Shown: positions 1 through 8,532 of the stretch, piece by piece
Position numbering within the stretch: the first letter of the stretch is position 1
Layout: every line of letters begins with the position of its first letter
From: Marinobacter vulgaris
GTDB taxonomy: Bacteria > Pseudomonadota > Gammaproteobacteria > Pseudomonadales > Oleiphilaceae
DNA length: 64,000 bases
Assembly: GCF_003344045.1 (NCBI RefSeq)
Contig: NZ_QFWX01000001.1
Location: 1-64,000 of the forward strand
Direction: 5' to 3'
The notes under the pieces: model-generated
Told to the model about the DNA's origin: nothing
Seen by the model: only the letters and a program-made list of their open reading frames with translations
Database searches by the model: none
Position numbers and translations under genes: made by a program

Positions 1-48
1 ACACCTCGCTTATGGTGGCGATATTACCACCTACGTTGGTGTCCGGAA

Positions 49-507
49 TCATTGGACCACTACAATTGGAGTCACGACGGTATCGCGTATACCCGCTGGT
101 GGGCCATGAGTAACCAATACATCAGTGTTGAGTGGGATCCGTTGCCACTGCGTTCTGAGCGGCTCACCACGATCAAGGTTGAAGGCCCAATCGCGAAACC
201 TGGGGGTCCAGGGGCTTCCCCAAAAATAAAAACCGCCAATCGTAATCCCGGAATCCTCAAGGTAAGTAGCGTTTGTAACGGTCGCACGCGCTCTTTCCGA
301 ACGAGTCTGAAAACACCAGTCATGATTACCAGCTATCAGGATTTTATGTTCGTGGGGGAGGGTTCCAAGCCAAACGTTGAGATCCTCCAAGTCAAAAATC
401 CCTCCGATTCCGAGCGAGTCCCCTGCATGAATCAGTAGATCCCCATCCGGAATATGCTTAATGTCTTCATGCTTGCCGTGCGTGTCAGATATGCAGACAA
501 TTCGCAT
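49..507 (-). CDS. metallophosphoesterase, apparently truncated
   Basis: Calcineurin-like metallophosphoesterase of the small single-domain type, expected to hydrolyse phosphoesters with two metal ions; substrate unknown. Visible motifs in order are SDTHGKH near the N-terminus, HAGD, AGNHDW near residue 60 and THGPP near residue 135. The usual final GHxH metal motif is missing: the frame stops soon after THGPP, and 152 residues is shorter than the roughly 200 of relatives. Reading the adjacent frame past the stop gives VGGNIATISEV, which could correspond to the usual HVGC-type segment, so a frameshift near bases 70-95 is possible. The start follows an AGGGG ribosome site. It lies at the window edge in the AT-rich accessory region. 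The family call is firm; whether the protein is functional is doubtful. Confidence 0.75.
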   Translation of the reverse strand: MRIVCISDTHGKHEDIKHIPDGDLLIHAGDSLGIGGIFDLEDLNVWLGTLPHEHKILIAGNHDWCFQTRSERARATVTNATYLEDSGITIGGFYFWGSPWTPRFRDWAFNLDRGEPLRTQWQRIPLNTDVLVTHGPPAGIRDTVVTPIVVVQ

Positions 508-740
508 GTGAAACCCCTATCGAGAGAAATCCAGTTTTTATATGTGTCGCTCATGTGATCATTTACTTTTTATTTTTGACTTTCTGTATTTCCAATATAG
601 ACTTCTCCTTGTTGTGTGTAAATAACTGTTTTTAAACAATAATTAAACTATAAATAATTATTTTATTAGTTAATTTTAGAGAAATTAAATGAGCGATTTG
701 TAAGCTTCTAATATAAATAACTTTAATTTGGTGAGTTGGT
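508..740. promoter_or_regulatory. AT-rich divergent intergenic region
   Basis: This spacer separates the leftward phosphoesterase gene from the rightward 113-residue gene, so promoters for both should lie here. Bases 600-715 are strikingly AT-rich, with runs such as TTTTTAAACAATAATTAAAC. No single -35/-10 pair stands out enough to name. The composition contrasts with the GC-rich chromosome after 10.4 kb. Confidence 0.3.
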
Positions 741-1082
741 ATGAGTGACAATAAGAAGGTGGTTTCAGCGAACAAATACCTGCGGAAAAAAAGATTGATT
801 GAGCATGCCAGGGCCTGGGAGGAAGCATTGCCTCCAGCGTCTCAGAGGTACCGAAATCTGATTTTTCAGTATCCCGAGGATTTGGCAACGCAGGGGCGGG
901 AACTGTTGTTTCGCATGCTCGATTCAGCAGCCGAGCGGAATAATCAAAAGCTCGTGATATCTGATTGTCATTACGGTCGGGCGGGGCTGTACGTTTCGAT
1001 CGATGAAATTGGCGGTGACGTGGAGAACTCCGTAGATATTGATGAGATCGTTGAAGAGTGGCGCTGCCGGGACAGCCAATGA
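741..1082 (+). CDS. hypothetical protein, 113 aa
   Basis: I do not recognise the family. The protein is small and soluble-looking, with a basic N-terminus (ANKYLRKKRLIEHARAWEE), a predicted helical first half and an acidic C-terminus rich in Asp, Glu and Val. There is no signal peptide or membrane segment. A GGTGAG ribosome site lies ahead of the ATG. It is followed after 66 bases, on the same strand, by an Xre/MbcA/ParS-type antitoxin gene, so the two may be co-transcribed. That position could fit a toxin or accessory partner, but nothing in the sequence shows toxin activity; this is inference from neighbourhood only. Confidence 0.55.
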   Translation: MSDNKKVVSANKYLRKKRLIEHARAWEEALPPASQRYRNLIFQYPEDLATQGRELLFRMLDSAAERNNQKLVISDCHYGRAGLYVSIDEIGGDVENSVDIDEIVEEWRCRDSQ

Positions 1083-1148
1083 AATTGTCAGGGGCATATC
1101 CGAAAACGGGTAGTCGCCAGCCATCCACTACGAATCGGGAGCAATCTC

Positions 1149-1499
1149 ATGGAAAAGGAAAGACAGCTTTTAAAGGACACCGACCCCTCGGTTGTCTCCA
1201 ACACTGCGCTCAAGGTGTTTCGTCGAATAACTGAGGAATGGGGACTATCTGAACAAGAGAAGTTTCAGCTGCTTGGAGTGTCGAGTAGCTCGGATATTGT
1301 AATTTCGAAAAAGACGCTTGAACGTATTTCGTACGTGCTGGGCATTTACAAGAACCTCCGGATTTTGTTCCCAACTCAACAGCAGGCCAATAGCTGGATT
1401 AAAAAGCCAAACGCCGGTTTTGATGGGGAATCCGCGCTCTCTGTCATGATGAGGGATCCTTCCATTGTACGAAGGTATCTCGATGGACAGCTGATTTAA
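1149..1499 (+). CDS. MbcA/ParS/Xre-type antitoxin (DUF2384)
   Basis: Resembles the antitoxins that pair with RES-domain toxins, which deplete NAD+ in known systems. An N-terminal helical part is followed by a C-terminal toxin-binding segment; the recognisable stretch is KTLERISYVLGIYKNLRILF, then a Trp-containing part and an RRYLDGQL ending. At 116 residues it is near the usual size. An ATG with an upstream GGAGC sequence supports the start. In known systems the toxin gene follows directly, but downstream of 1499 no open RES frame is visible, only broken reading frames. Either the toxin has been lost, or the unknown gene at 741-1082 is its partner. Family call fairly sure; pairing unknown. 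Confidence 0.7.
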   Translation: MEKERQLLKDTDPSVVSNTALKVFRRITEEWGLSEQEKFQLLGVSSSSDIVISKKTLERISYVLGIYKNLRILFPTQQQANSWIKKPNAGFDGESALSVMMRDPSIVRRYLDGQLI

Positions 1500-1790
1500 G
1501 TGGTGCCGAACTCAAATCAATCACTTTCTTCCACTGCACCGGGGTAAGCCCATACACAAGAATTCACGTTCCACCAATCAATCCGACGACAATTGGAAGC
1601 CGGAATGAAACCAGGCTCCGCAATGTTTCAAAATAGGCGATACGAGGCTGAATAGGACCGCATTACCTGTGTCTTGATCCTGGTGACAAGCAGGTGTCTA
1701 CTTTCCCACCGACCTTGCCACATTACTGGATTGCCGAAATTGTATGGAGCTGTTCCAGAATCAAAATAACCGCAAAAGGCGTACGCAGTA

Positions 1791-3350
1791 TTATCGAAGC
1801 CTGAACATGTTTCGAAGCGCGAGCGCCACGAGAAAGACCAGGACAGCAGAAATGACACCATGGACGATACCAAACATCATGACGATACCGGGTACAGCGT
1901 GAAGATTGTCAAACAGGGATAGCAACGCAGTTGATCGGGCAGCAACACTTGCGCTGGTGAAGGGAAAAAGATTGGCAGAAGCCAGCGTAATAGCCCCTTC
2001 CATTGAGGCAGAGACCGTCTTGGTGGTTTGTGTCAGATAGAAAATTATGGTCAGTAGATAAAAAAGGGTGAGTCCGATTATTGGACGAAAAACACTGCGA
2101 CCGTAATCACTGAAGATGCTGTACATCTGAACCAGCAGTAAATGAACCCCTGTATAAGCGTGTCGGAAATCGGCACGATATTCAACGGCGTTGGCATCAA
2201 GCGCAAGTCTATGGTTGCCGCTGTCTTCGGCCAGTATTTTCAGCGCACGGAATAGCAAATGCTCATCTTCTGGGTAGACTTCTTTGCCGAAGGTTGTTTT
2301 CAGCGCATGGGCTGAAAGGCAATAGAGTGTTGGGCGCGTCATTTTGAACCACTCGACGGAATGGTGTTCTGCAATAGCCGGGCGTTGAGTGGGCGGCCTA
2401 AGCATGAGCGGATCAATATCGATGTTGGTCAAGAAAAGTGTTCTTGATACGGAAAGCAGTCTCAGATCGAGGCTTGTCGGACCTGAAATATTATCAAGAG
2501 TCAATGAACCTTCGATCACCGCAGCATTCATTGATAGAAGCGGGCAGTCAGTCCATGTCTCCGGTGAAAAAATCATGGTGCCGGTAAACGACATAGCGGC
2601 CATCGATAGGCTGCACTCTTCACATGATAAATTGTTCAGGTCAAATCGGCGCGCTTCGATCTGGGCATTATCGAAAAGGATGCGAAAAAACCGGAAGCTG
2701 GTTTGTCCGATAGACAGGGTTTCGGCTCGAATGACCGCGTCCGAAAAGTTCGCTAAATGGTCTTCAAGTGGCTTAGATGTATCTCCAAACACTGAACCGT
2801 TGAAGCCAAAATAGCGACAGTCTATCTTGCATTGTCCGAAGTCGACTCTGAGCTTGTCCGTGAAGTCGCCAGCAAGAAAAGAACAATTAGAAAAAAAGAT
2901 TTCAGAGCAAACGAACTTAGCAGAGCTGAATGATACGCCTTCGTGAAACATTGCTTCTGCGAAGTCGAGAGTTTCACAATTAAATTCGGTATTAATGAAA
3001 AAAATCCAAAAGCCAGCGGTGTTATCAATTTCGCTCTCTGAAAAGATTGCTTTATGGAATAGAAGATCTTTACAGACGAACTTTACCCCTGAAAAAGAGA
3101 CCCGCCCCAGAAATCGAGCCTGTTCAAAATTGATTGTTCCCGAAGGGAATTTGTATGGCTCGAAATCTAGTATTTCTGAGCCCGAGTCGAAAACAGCGAA
3201 CTGAAAATCGACCGACTCATTTGGATGCTCATCCACCCACTTATTCCAGACACGCGGTCCAAGTTTGAAGCGCTCAAGGTCTGACCGTCTCTTCTCATCT
3301 ATGGTCAAGAAGTGCTCGTCATCAGATTCTTCATCTCCAGAATTGATCAT
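1791..3350 (-). CDS. pentapeptide-repeat protein with C-terminal membrane domain
   Basis: A 519-residue protein. Roughly residues 45-330 show loose A(D/N)LXX-like spacing with Phe and Leu every five residues (for example FSGVKFVCKDLLFHKAIF), suggesting a right-handed beta-helix of irregular pentapeptide repeats. The C-terminal 110 residues carry two strong hydrophobic segments (IGLTLFYLLTIIFYL and GIVHGVISAVLVFLVALALR) flanking a less hydrophobic loop with ANLFPF, an arrangement like a two-helix ion channel but without a TxGYG selectivity filter. No signal peptide, so the repeat domain is probably cytoplasmic. Repeat proteins with such membrane tails are common in accessory regions; function unknown. 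AT-richer than the core genes. Confidence 0.7.
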   Translation of the reverse strand: MINSGDEESDDEHFLTIDEKRRSDLERFKLGPRVWNKWVDEHPNESVDFQFAVFDSGSEILDFEPYKFPSGTINFEQARFLGRVSFSGVKFVCKDLLFHKAIFSESEIDNTAGFWIFFINTEFNCETLDFAEAMFHEGVSFSSAKFVCSEIFFSNCSFLAGDFTDKLRVDFGQCKIDCRYFGFNGSVFGDTSKPLEDHLANFSDAVIRAETLSIGQTSFRFFRILFDNAQIEARRFDLNNLSCEECSLSMAAMSFTGTMIFSPETWTDCPLLSMNAAVIEGSLTLDNISGPTSLDLRLLSVSRTLFLTNIDIDPLMLRPPTQRPAIAEHHSVEWFKMTRPTLYCLSAHALKTTFGKEVYPEDEHLLFRALKILAEDSGNHRLALDANAVEYRADFRHAYTGVHLLLVQMYSIFSDYGRSVFRPIIGLTLFYLLTIIFYLTQTTKTVSASMEGAITLASANLFPFTSASVAARSTALLSLFDNLHAVPGIVMMFGIVHGVISAVLVFLVALALRNMFRLR

Positions 3351-3353
3351 GTT

Positions 3354-3560
3354 TCAGTGACCCTCATATGAGGTGAGGAAACTTGTTTTCATCTTGGCAG
3401 ATATTGTGTAGGCGATCTGCGAAGGACCTGAAATCAAAATTTGGGTCGCGAGAACGATTGGGGGTCGAGGCGGATATCCTATCAAGCTGCCGCAATCAGT
3501 CGTCCTTGTCATTATCATAAGGAAAGCAGCAACCATGAATTTTGCAACACCTGAGCGCAA
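3354..3560 (-). CDS. possible small exported peptide
   Basis: A 68-residue reading frame ending three bases before the start codon of the pentapeptide-repeat gene, on the same strand, so translational coupling is conceivable. Its N-terminus (MRSGVAKFMVAAFLMIM) is signal-like and is followed by TDCGSLIGYPPRPP, faintly like a small lipoprotein, though the residues ahead of the Cys do not make a good lipobox. No family recognised and no strong ribosome site. It may be a chance frame. Confidence 0.25.
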   Translation of the reverse strand: MRSGVAKFMVAAFLMIMTRTTDCGSLIGYPPRPPIVLATQILISGPSQIAYTISAKMKTSFLTSYEGH

Positions 3561-4005
3561 TGATTGGTCTCAGCTGACTGGTCTTGGGGCTGTTGCCAGG
3601 AGATGGATGTAGCGGTGCTTTTATTGTAAATACGACAATCAATGAGCTTTGTTAGCAGAATGGCAATAGCCGAAACGTGTCAATAAACGCAGGGTCAAGT
3701 ATTGACTGACGGACTGCTGCTGTTGGATTATTTATAGTCTTACGATTACTCGATAGTGTAGTTGCCTCAGAGTAAATCTAAAACTGTTGAAGATTGAGCG
3801 GTCCCTTTATCACAAGCACACACGAAGCTTTTCGGTAATTTCGGAGTCGCGAAGCACTGTGACAATGATTCGAATAGAACGTCCCTGTCCTGCTGCACTT
3901 AGGGTGTTGTTGTTAATTTCAGGGAACAGGGGGGTTAGCTTTTTAAGGCTATGATTTTCCTGTACTAACTGGAGACTATGCTCTTCACAATCGGAACACC
4001 CGATG
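3561..4005. other. 445-base gap without a recognisable gene
   Basis: No reading frame here has convincing coding character, and I see no RNA gene. It lies between two leftward genes, so it should hold the promoter of the pentapeptide-repeat gene and the end of the sigma-like gene's transcript. The sequence is AT-rich with a few short repeats. It could be eroded accessory DNA. Confidence 0.4.
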
Positions 4006-4671
4006 CTACTTGAGTAGTTTGATGTCTATACTGGCTGCTTCAAGAGCGCGGTGAACACGCCGGCGATACTTATCTGCCGTGCCACCGAATTGGTCTGCGA
4101 GATCCACAAAGCTCCAGCCCGCCAGATTGCACTTTATCAAGTCGATATCTTCTGAAGACATTCCCTTTTCGAGCAGGATTTTATCCACTCGGTCTCCATC
4201 CGCAGCGTCAAAGCTCCCAGCATCGCGCATATGTTGATCCCAGAAGTCGGCGTCATCTGCCAACGTAGAGTTAATCTGGTGCCTGGCTCGTGAGCCCGCC
4301 TCACCTTTTTCATTGCTGCCAGACCAGCGCCTAAGGCGCGTATTGCAGTAATGAGAGACTCCCGTTAACACGTACTTGGAAACCGGATGTCTGAGCACCT
4401 CGCTTTTCGGCCTTTCGTCCTTTTTTAGTGGTCGGAACTTCCCTTTCTCTAAAACAGGGCAACTTTGATAGCGGGCGTTCAGAAGAGCCGTGGTTACCGA
4501 ATTCAGGGCGTCCTCGGAAATTTCCCTGATCTCTGAACCCCCACCCTCTCCAAAAAGATGCCCCAGCTTTTTCCTTGCGACGGAAAGGGCCGCCTCCCTT
4601 ACGTAGCCATGCATTGCATTAGCCGCAATATCAGATGGGCTGAAGGTCATTACTGATTCTGTGACGTCCAT
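4006..4671 (-). CDS. sigma-factor-like / HTH protein of unknown function
   Basis: A 221-residue protein not matched to a named family. The C-terminal 60 residues look like a sigma-70 region 4 or similar helix-turn-helix: a DKILLEKGMSSEDIDLIKCN segment, then FVDLADQFGGTADKYRRRVH, which has the expected turn glycine and basic recognition helix, then RALEAAS. The N-terminal part is helical and basic. The ATG is preceded by an AGGGGA ribosome site. It is divergent from tnsA and shares a 268-base intergenic region with it, so a role in controlling the transposition operon, or itself as cargo, is plausible but inferred. Its DNA is AT-richer than the core chromosome. Confidence 0.55.
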   Translation of the reverse strand: MDVTESVMTFSPSDIAANAMHGYVREAALSVARKKLGHLFGEGGGSEIREISEDALNSVTTALLNARYQSCPVLEKGKFRPLKKDERPKSEVLRHPVSKYVLTGVSHYCNTRLRRWSGSNEKGEAGSRARHQINSTLADDADFWDQHMRDAGSFDAADGDRVDKILLEKGMSSEDIDLIKCNLAGWSFVDLADQFGGTADKYRRRVHRALEAASIDIKLLK

Positions 4672-4783
4672 TGATCATGTCCCCTTTGCGTACACCGACC
4701 AAAAATTAACAAAAAGTAATAAAAAACTTTGTGCGGGAAAATTTTCAGAATTCCGCAAGTTTTTTTCATTTCTCTGTCCGGTT

Positions 4784-4825
4784 TTCGCTCTCCATTTAGT
4801 TACTTACCAATGAAGAGAGAGCGAA
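4784..4825. promoter_or_regulatory. inverted repeat between divergent regulator and tnsA
   Basis: A perfect 9-base inverted repeat, TTCGCTCTC at 4784-4792 and GAGAGCGAA at 4817-4825, with a 24-base spacer, lies in the middle of the shared intergenic region between the sigma-like gene and tnsA. The position suits an operator or a transposase binding site. No copy was seen near the other end of the module, which argues against a terminal repeat. Confidence 0.4.
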
Positions 4826-4939
4826 GGAGTTATTTTCGATGAAATTAAATATTCAATGAAAACAGATGATTACAAACTTGAACTGTTCAGAATCTGAGCT
4901 ATTCACTGAAGCCCCGGACATCAAAAATTGGAATCACAC

Positions 4940-5548
4940 ATGAAACAACGCGAACTGGCCAAACAATCACCGATCCGCTCCTCATATCTTTCTTACTCAG
5001 CTCACTATGATCGAGTCTTTGCGGTCGAGAGCACGCTTGAGCTGGATTATCTCAATCTGGTCCGCTTTGAGCGTAAAGCCGACCGTGTGGAAAGCCAGCC
5101 TTTTTCAATTCAGTTCCATCTCAGACGGCGTCCCAGACGCTATACGCCGGATTTCCTGGTCGTTGAAGGCGGAGTCGAGTATGTCGACGAGATCAAAACC
5201 GCCAAAGCCGCGAACCAACCGGAGTTTTGCCACAAGGCCTCAAAGCTTACCCGGTATTTTGCGGAAAGAGGCCAAGTCTTTCGGATTTTTACAGAAAATG
5301 ACATTAGGATCGGATACCGCGCCCAGAACATTCGGTTTCTGGCTCCGGTTCTCGACACCTCTACGCCCATGAAAGAACTTGCCACTCTTCTGAACGCAAG
5401 CTCGGCACGCTCTGCCTCCATGTCTGGACTACGCGAATACGTCAGTTACCTGGAAATTGAACCGTCATTCGTCCGCAGGGCTGTTGCGCATCGACTCATC
5501 TCCTGCGATTTGACCAAGCCCTGGTCTGAACTCGAACTGCACTGGTAA
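4940..5548 (+). CDS. tnsA: TnsA-type endonuclease
   Basis: TnsA cuts the 5' ends of a Tn7-like element while TnsB cuts the 3' ends, giving cut-and-paste transposition. The PD-(D/E)xK nuclease core is visible: a Glu in STLELDYL, the Asp of YTPDFLVVE and the ExK of VDEIKT, in the right order and spacing. The C-terminal part is helical and probably contacts TnsC. At 202 residues it is compact compared with the 273 of Tn7 TnsA. I chose the ATG at 4940; a TTG twelve bases upstream would add four residues. First gene of the tnsABC-tniQ operon, 34 bases before tnsB. Confidence 0.9.
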   Translation: MKQRELAKQSPIRSSYLSYSAHYDRVFAVESTLELDYLNLVRFERKADRVESQPFSIQFHLRRRPRRYTPDFLVVEGGVEYVDEIKTAKAANQPEFCHKASKLTRYFAERGQVFRIFTENDIRIGYRAQNIRFLAPVLDTSTPMKELATLLNASSARSASMSGLREYVSYLEIEPSFVRRAVAHRLISCDLTKPWSELELHW

Positions 5549-5582
5549 TAGCACCCGCCCAACCCGAGGAGAGACACTGGAT

Positions 5583-7556
5583 ATGATCAGTTCTATTGCT
5601 TTGACAGGAAATCGCGTTTCTTATCGAGGGTTGCTGGCAACCGTGACGGTGCTGCCTGATACAAGCGTTGCTTTGACTTTTGACGATGATCGTCACAAGA
5701 CGCTGATCAAGGCTCGTGCCGATCTTGAAGCTGAATTTCACAAGACACTTCACCTGATTCCGAAACACCAGGTCGCTGCACCAAAGGCACTCGACTTATC
5801 CTTAATGGATCTTGATGAACTCAACCGCCGTTCAGCTTACGTCAAGGAATTGCGTCGGGTAACCACGAAAAACCATATTGGCGGAATCAAGATCAGGCGA
5901 CAGGTGATCGCCAGAATTGCCCGAGAGATTGGTGATAGCCATCCGGTTTCCCCTGCTCAACTCGCGCGATGGTCCGCCGATGCCAATCAAAGCCCACATG
6001 GCGTTGCAGTAACCCTCAACAAGGGCACCCGTCGTCGCAAGTCATCGTTCTCTCAGGATATTCAGGATTTTGCCCTTGAGATGATCGACGATCATTACCT
6101 GAAACTGGGCAAACCGACGGTTCAACATGCCTACAACTGCTTCATTGAGGAATTGGAGGCCAAGTTTGAGGCCGGTTCATCATTCCCAAGGGTCGAACCT
6201 CCGTGCCGCGAAACATTCCGCAAATGGATCAAGGGTATGGAAGATCCGATTGAGAAGATCAGGAAGCGTGAAGGCAAGCGCGCGGCAAAGGAAGCGTCGC
6301 GCAATGCGACGAAAAAAGTTCGGATTGACCGAATTCTCGAACGAGTCGAAGCTGACGCAGTAAATCTGGCAATCGGTGTGAAAGATGAGGCAGGTCGCTA
6401 TCTCGGGCCGGTTACAATTTTTGCAGTGATGGATTGCTACTCCCGTTCAATTCTCGGCCTGGTGGTTCAAGTCGGTCGCGGCGAGTCATCTGGCTCCGTG
6501 ATTGACAGCTACAAGCATGCTATTTGTCCAAAGCCGATCGATTATCTTCCCTCGAGTGTTGAAAGCGACTGGCCGATGTACGGTGCCCCGGAAGTGATCA
6601 TCAGCGATGGTGGCACGGGCTATGCCAGTATTGCTACGCAAGCCTTTGTAATCGATGCCGGTTCTGAATCTCGGATTGTTGAGACATATGCGGGCTGGAG
6701 AAAGCCATTCATTGAACGGTTCTTTTTAACGCTTCGCAGGGGCTTCGCACAAAACCTTCGCAGTTACTGCGGGAAATATACGGATCGCCCAAATCTGGAT
6801 GCAACTATTCAAGAGAAAGCATCCATGACACTTGGCCAGTTTCGTACGGCCCTCCACGAGTGGTTGCTTGATACATACCACCATTCTCCCCATCGCGGGC
6901 TGGAAGGTCGCACCCCTTACGATGTTTGGGAAAACCAGGTCTCCGATTGGCCCCCTTACTTACCGACTCATTTTGAGCGGATTCAGCTCACGAAAGGGGA
7001 GATCAGGACCTGCACTATCTCCAGCGAACATTGCCACCAGGGAGTTCGCGTGAACAATCTTCAGTACAACGATCCGGAGGGCAGGGTCAAGCTCATTGGG
7101 ATGAGGCTCAAGCAGAGAGGGTTTGAGCCTGAAGTAACTGTTCAATACACCTACAACGATGTGTCTTCGGTCAACGTCATTGATCCCGAAACTGACGAAA
7201 TTATTCAGGCATTCGTTACTGACGAGAGCATTCCGGCTGGCATGAGTTATGCCGAATTAGAAGTTCGTCGCGGCCGAACATACAAGGATAAAGGTTTTAC
7301 TGGCAAACCTCGGGCGAAATCAAGCAAGACCGTTCAAGAGGCGAATAACGAACACGATGCCCAAATGCGCTCTTGCGCCTCACGGAAGTCATCGCGCGCG
7401 CCTACGGAAAAGATTCATGAGGCGATCCGAAGCAAGAGAGAAGACGAGGATAGGGGTTTTGACGAATTCGACGAGGGTTGGGAAATGTCTGATTCGCAGA
7501 CCGATGAATCAAACCTAATCGATTACGACGACGACGGGGACTATGAAGATGACTAG
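5583..7556 (+). CDS. tnsB: TnsB / Mu-type DDE transposase
   Basis: Transposase that binds the element ends and joins them to target DNA. The N-terminal 220 residues contain helix-turn-helix DNA-binding segments. The rve integrase core follows with the catalytic triad Asp258 (VEADAV), Asp342 (IISDGG) and Glu378 (KPFIERF). A beta-barrel domain comes next, then a long charged tail ending in a strongly acidic stretch (DYDDDGDYEDD), where TnsB normally contacts TnsC. At 657 residues it has the usual family length. A GAGGAGAG ribosome site precedes the ATG. Its 3' end overlaps tnsC by 14 bases, indicating translational coupling. All catalytic residues are intact, so it looks functional. Confidence 0.95.
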   Translation: MISSIALTGNRVSYRGLLATVTVLPDTSVALTFDDDRHKTLIKARADLEAEFHKTLHLIPKHQVAAPKALDLSLMDLDELNRRSAYVKELRRVTTKNHIGGIKIRRQVIARIAREIGDSHPVSPAQLARWSADANQSPHGVAVTLNKGTRRRKSSFSQDIQDFALEMIDDHYLKLGKPTVQHAYNCFIEELEAKFEAGSSFPRVEPPCRETFRKWIKGMEDPIEKIRKREGKRAAKEASRNATKKVRIDRILERVEADAVNLAIGVKDEAGRYLGPVTIFAVMDCYSRSILGLVVQVGRGESSGSVIDSYKHAICPKPIDYLPSSVESDWPMYGAPEVIISDGGTGYASIATQAFVIDAGSESRIVETYAGWRKPFIERFFLTLRRGFAQNLRSYCGKYTDRPNLDATIQEKASMTLGQFRTALHEWLLDTYHHSPHRGLEGRTPYDVWENQVSDWPPYLPTHFERIQLTKGEIRTCTISSEHCHQGVRVNNLQYNDPEGRVKLIGMRLKQRGFEPEVTVQYTYNDVSSVNVIDPETDEIIQAFVTDESIPAGMSYAELEVRRGRTYKDKGFTGKPRAKSSKTVQEANNEHDAQMRSCASRKSSRAPTEKIHEAIRSKREDEDRGFDEFDEGWEMSDSQTDESNLIDYDDDGDYEDD

Positions 7557-8532
7557 CAGGGCAGACAGTCAGTCAGTTGGACTCGCACCATCCGTGAAAG
7601 AGTTTGCGAAATGGCGAACTCAGCACAACCGGTTTGTTGAAGCACTGAATGAAATCAGGCTTACACACTCGATGTCTGGTGTCGAGGGAACAGGCATGCT
7701 CGTCATGGGTGTCCCCGGCCTTGGCAAATCCTCTATTCTGAAATCCTACCGCAAGCATCACCTGGAAAACCGTAAGGATCTGGAAGGGCCCGATGGGTCG
7801 AAAGAGCCGATTATCCTGGTTTCTGTACCGTCAGAGCCAACGCAGAAAACACTGATTCAGCAAATCCTTCGAGCATCCAGTTACGAAGGTTCCATCAAAG
7901 GCACTGCTGAGGAGCTAAGGCAAAAACTGGATGAGTTTATTGTTGAAAGAAGCGTCGAAATGTTGATTCTTGACGAGTTTCAGCACTTTTTGCCGGAGCA
8001 GGCAAGTTCCAACACGCGAGGGGTCGTGAATCAGATCAAACTCGTTATGGATACGCACAAGCTTGCGGTCGTCATGGCAGGGACTCCTCCGGGGTACCGT
8101 TCGATTGCAAAGCACGAGGAGCTTTACCAAAGGTTTGCTCACCGACAGGTGCGGCTGAAGCCATTCAATGCTGACGATCGGCTAAAGGAGTTTTGCAAAT
8201 ACATGCACGCGTGCAGACGTTCCCTTGAAAAGAAAGGTTTTGGGATTATTCCGCTCGAAAATGAGGAAATGCTGACAAGGCTATACCTGGCAACTAAAGG
8301 TATTCCGAGGCTGATCACGCACCTGCTAATGGCGGCCATCACGAATACTGGGCCCGGAGAGACCGTCGGCCTGAATGACTTGAGGCGGGCTTTTTGCGGG
8401 CGCTCCCTGAATCCTGCCCTTGGAAAATTCGATCCATTTTCTGCGCCGCCCGAGCAGGTAAATGAACGGGCCCGGAAAGCGCTCAAAGCGGCACGGATTG
8501 AAGACTCCAAGCATTGGACTGTTGAGGCATGA
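7543..8532 (+). CDS. tnsC: TnsC / TniB-type AAA+ ATPase
   Basis: ATP-dependent regulator that assembles on DNA, receives the target signal from TniQ and activates TnsAB. Walker A GVPGLGKS is at residues 56-63, Walker B LILDE at 141-145 followed by FQHF, a sensor region reads VVMAGTPPG near 171, and an arginine-bearing GIPRLITHL lies in the lid. The length of 329 residues is intermediate between TniB (about 300) and Tn7 TnsC (555). It starts inside the end of tnsB and ends with an ATGA overlap onto tniQ. A second in-frame ATG six bases downstream is an alternative start. Confidence 0.93.
   Translation: MKMTSRADSQSVGLAPSVKEFAKWRTQHNRFVEALNEIRLTHSMSGVEGTGMLVMGVPGLGKSSILKSYRKHHLENRKDLEGPDGSKEPIILVSVPSEPTQKTLIQQILRASSYEGSIKGTAEELRQKLDEFIVERSVEMLILDEFQHFLPEQASSNTRGVVNQIKLVMDTHKLAVVMAGTPPGYRSIAKHEELYQRFAHRQVRLKPFNADDRLKEFCKYMHACRRSLEKKGFGIIPLENEEMLTRLYLATKGIPRLITHLLMAAITNTGPGETVGLNDLRRAFCGRSLNPALGKFDPFSAPPEQVNERARKALKAARIEDSKHWTVEA

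Noticed and set aside
52..438. Rightward frame of 128 residues
   Set aside because: Lies fully opposite the metallophosphoesterase, whose motifs are clear; no family resemblance.
1500..1790. Possible remnant of a RES toxin after the DUF2384 antitoxin
   Set aside because: Short stretches such as YTRIHVPPIN look faintly similar, but stops interrupt every frame and none of the NAD-binding residues can be placed.
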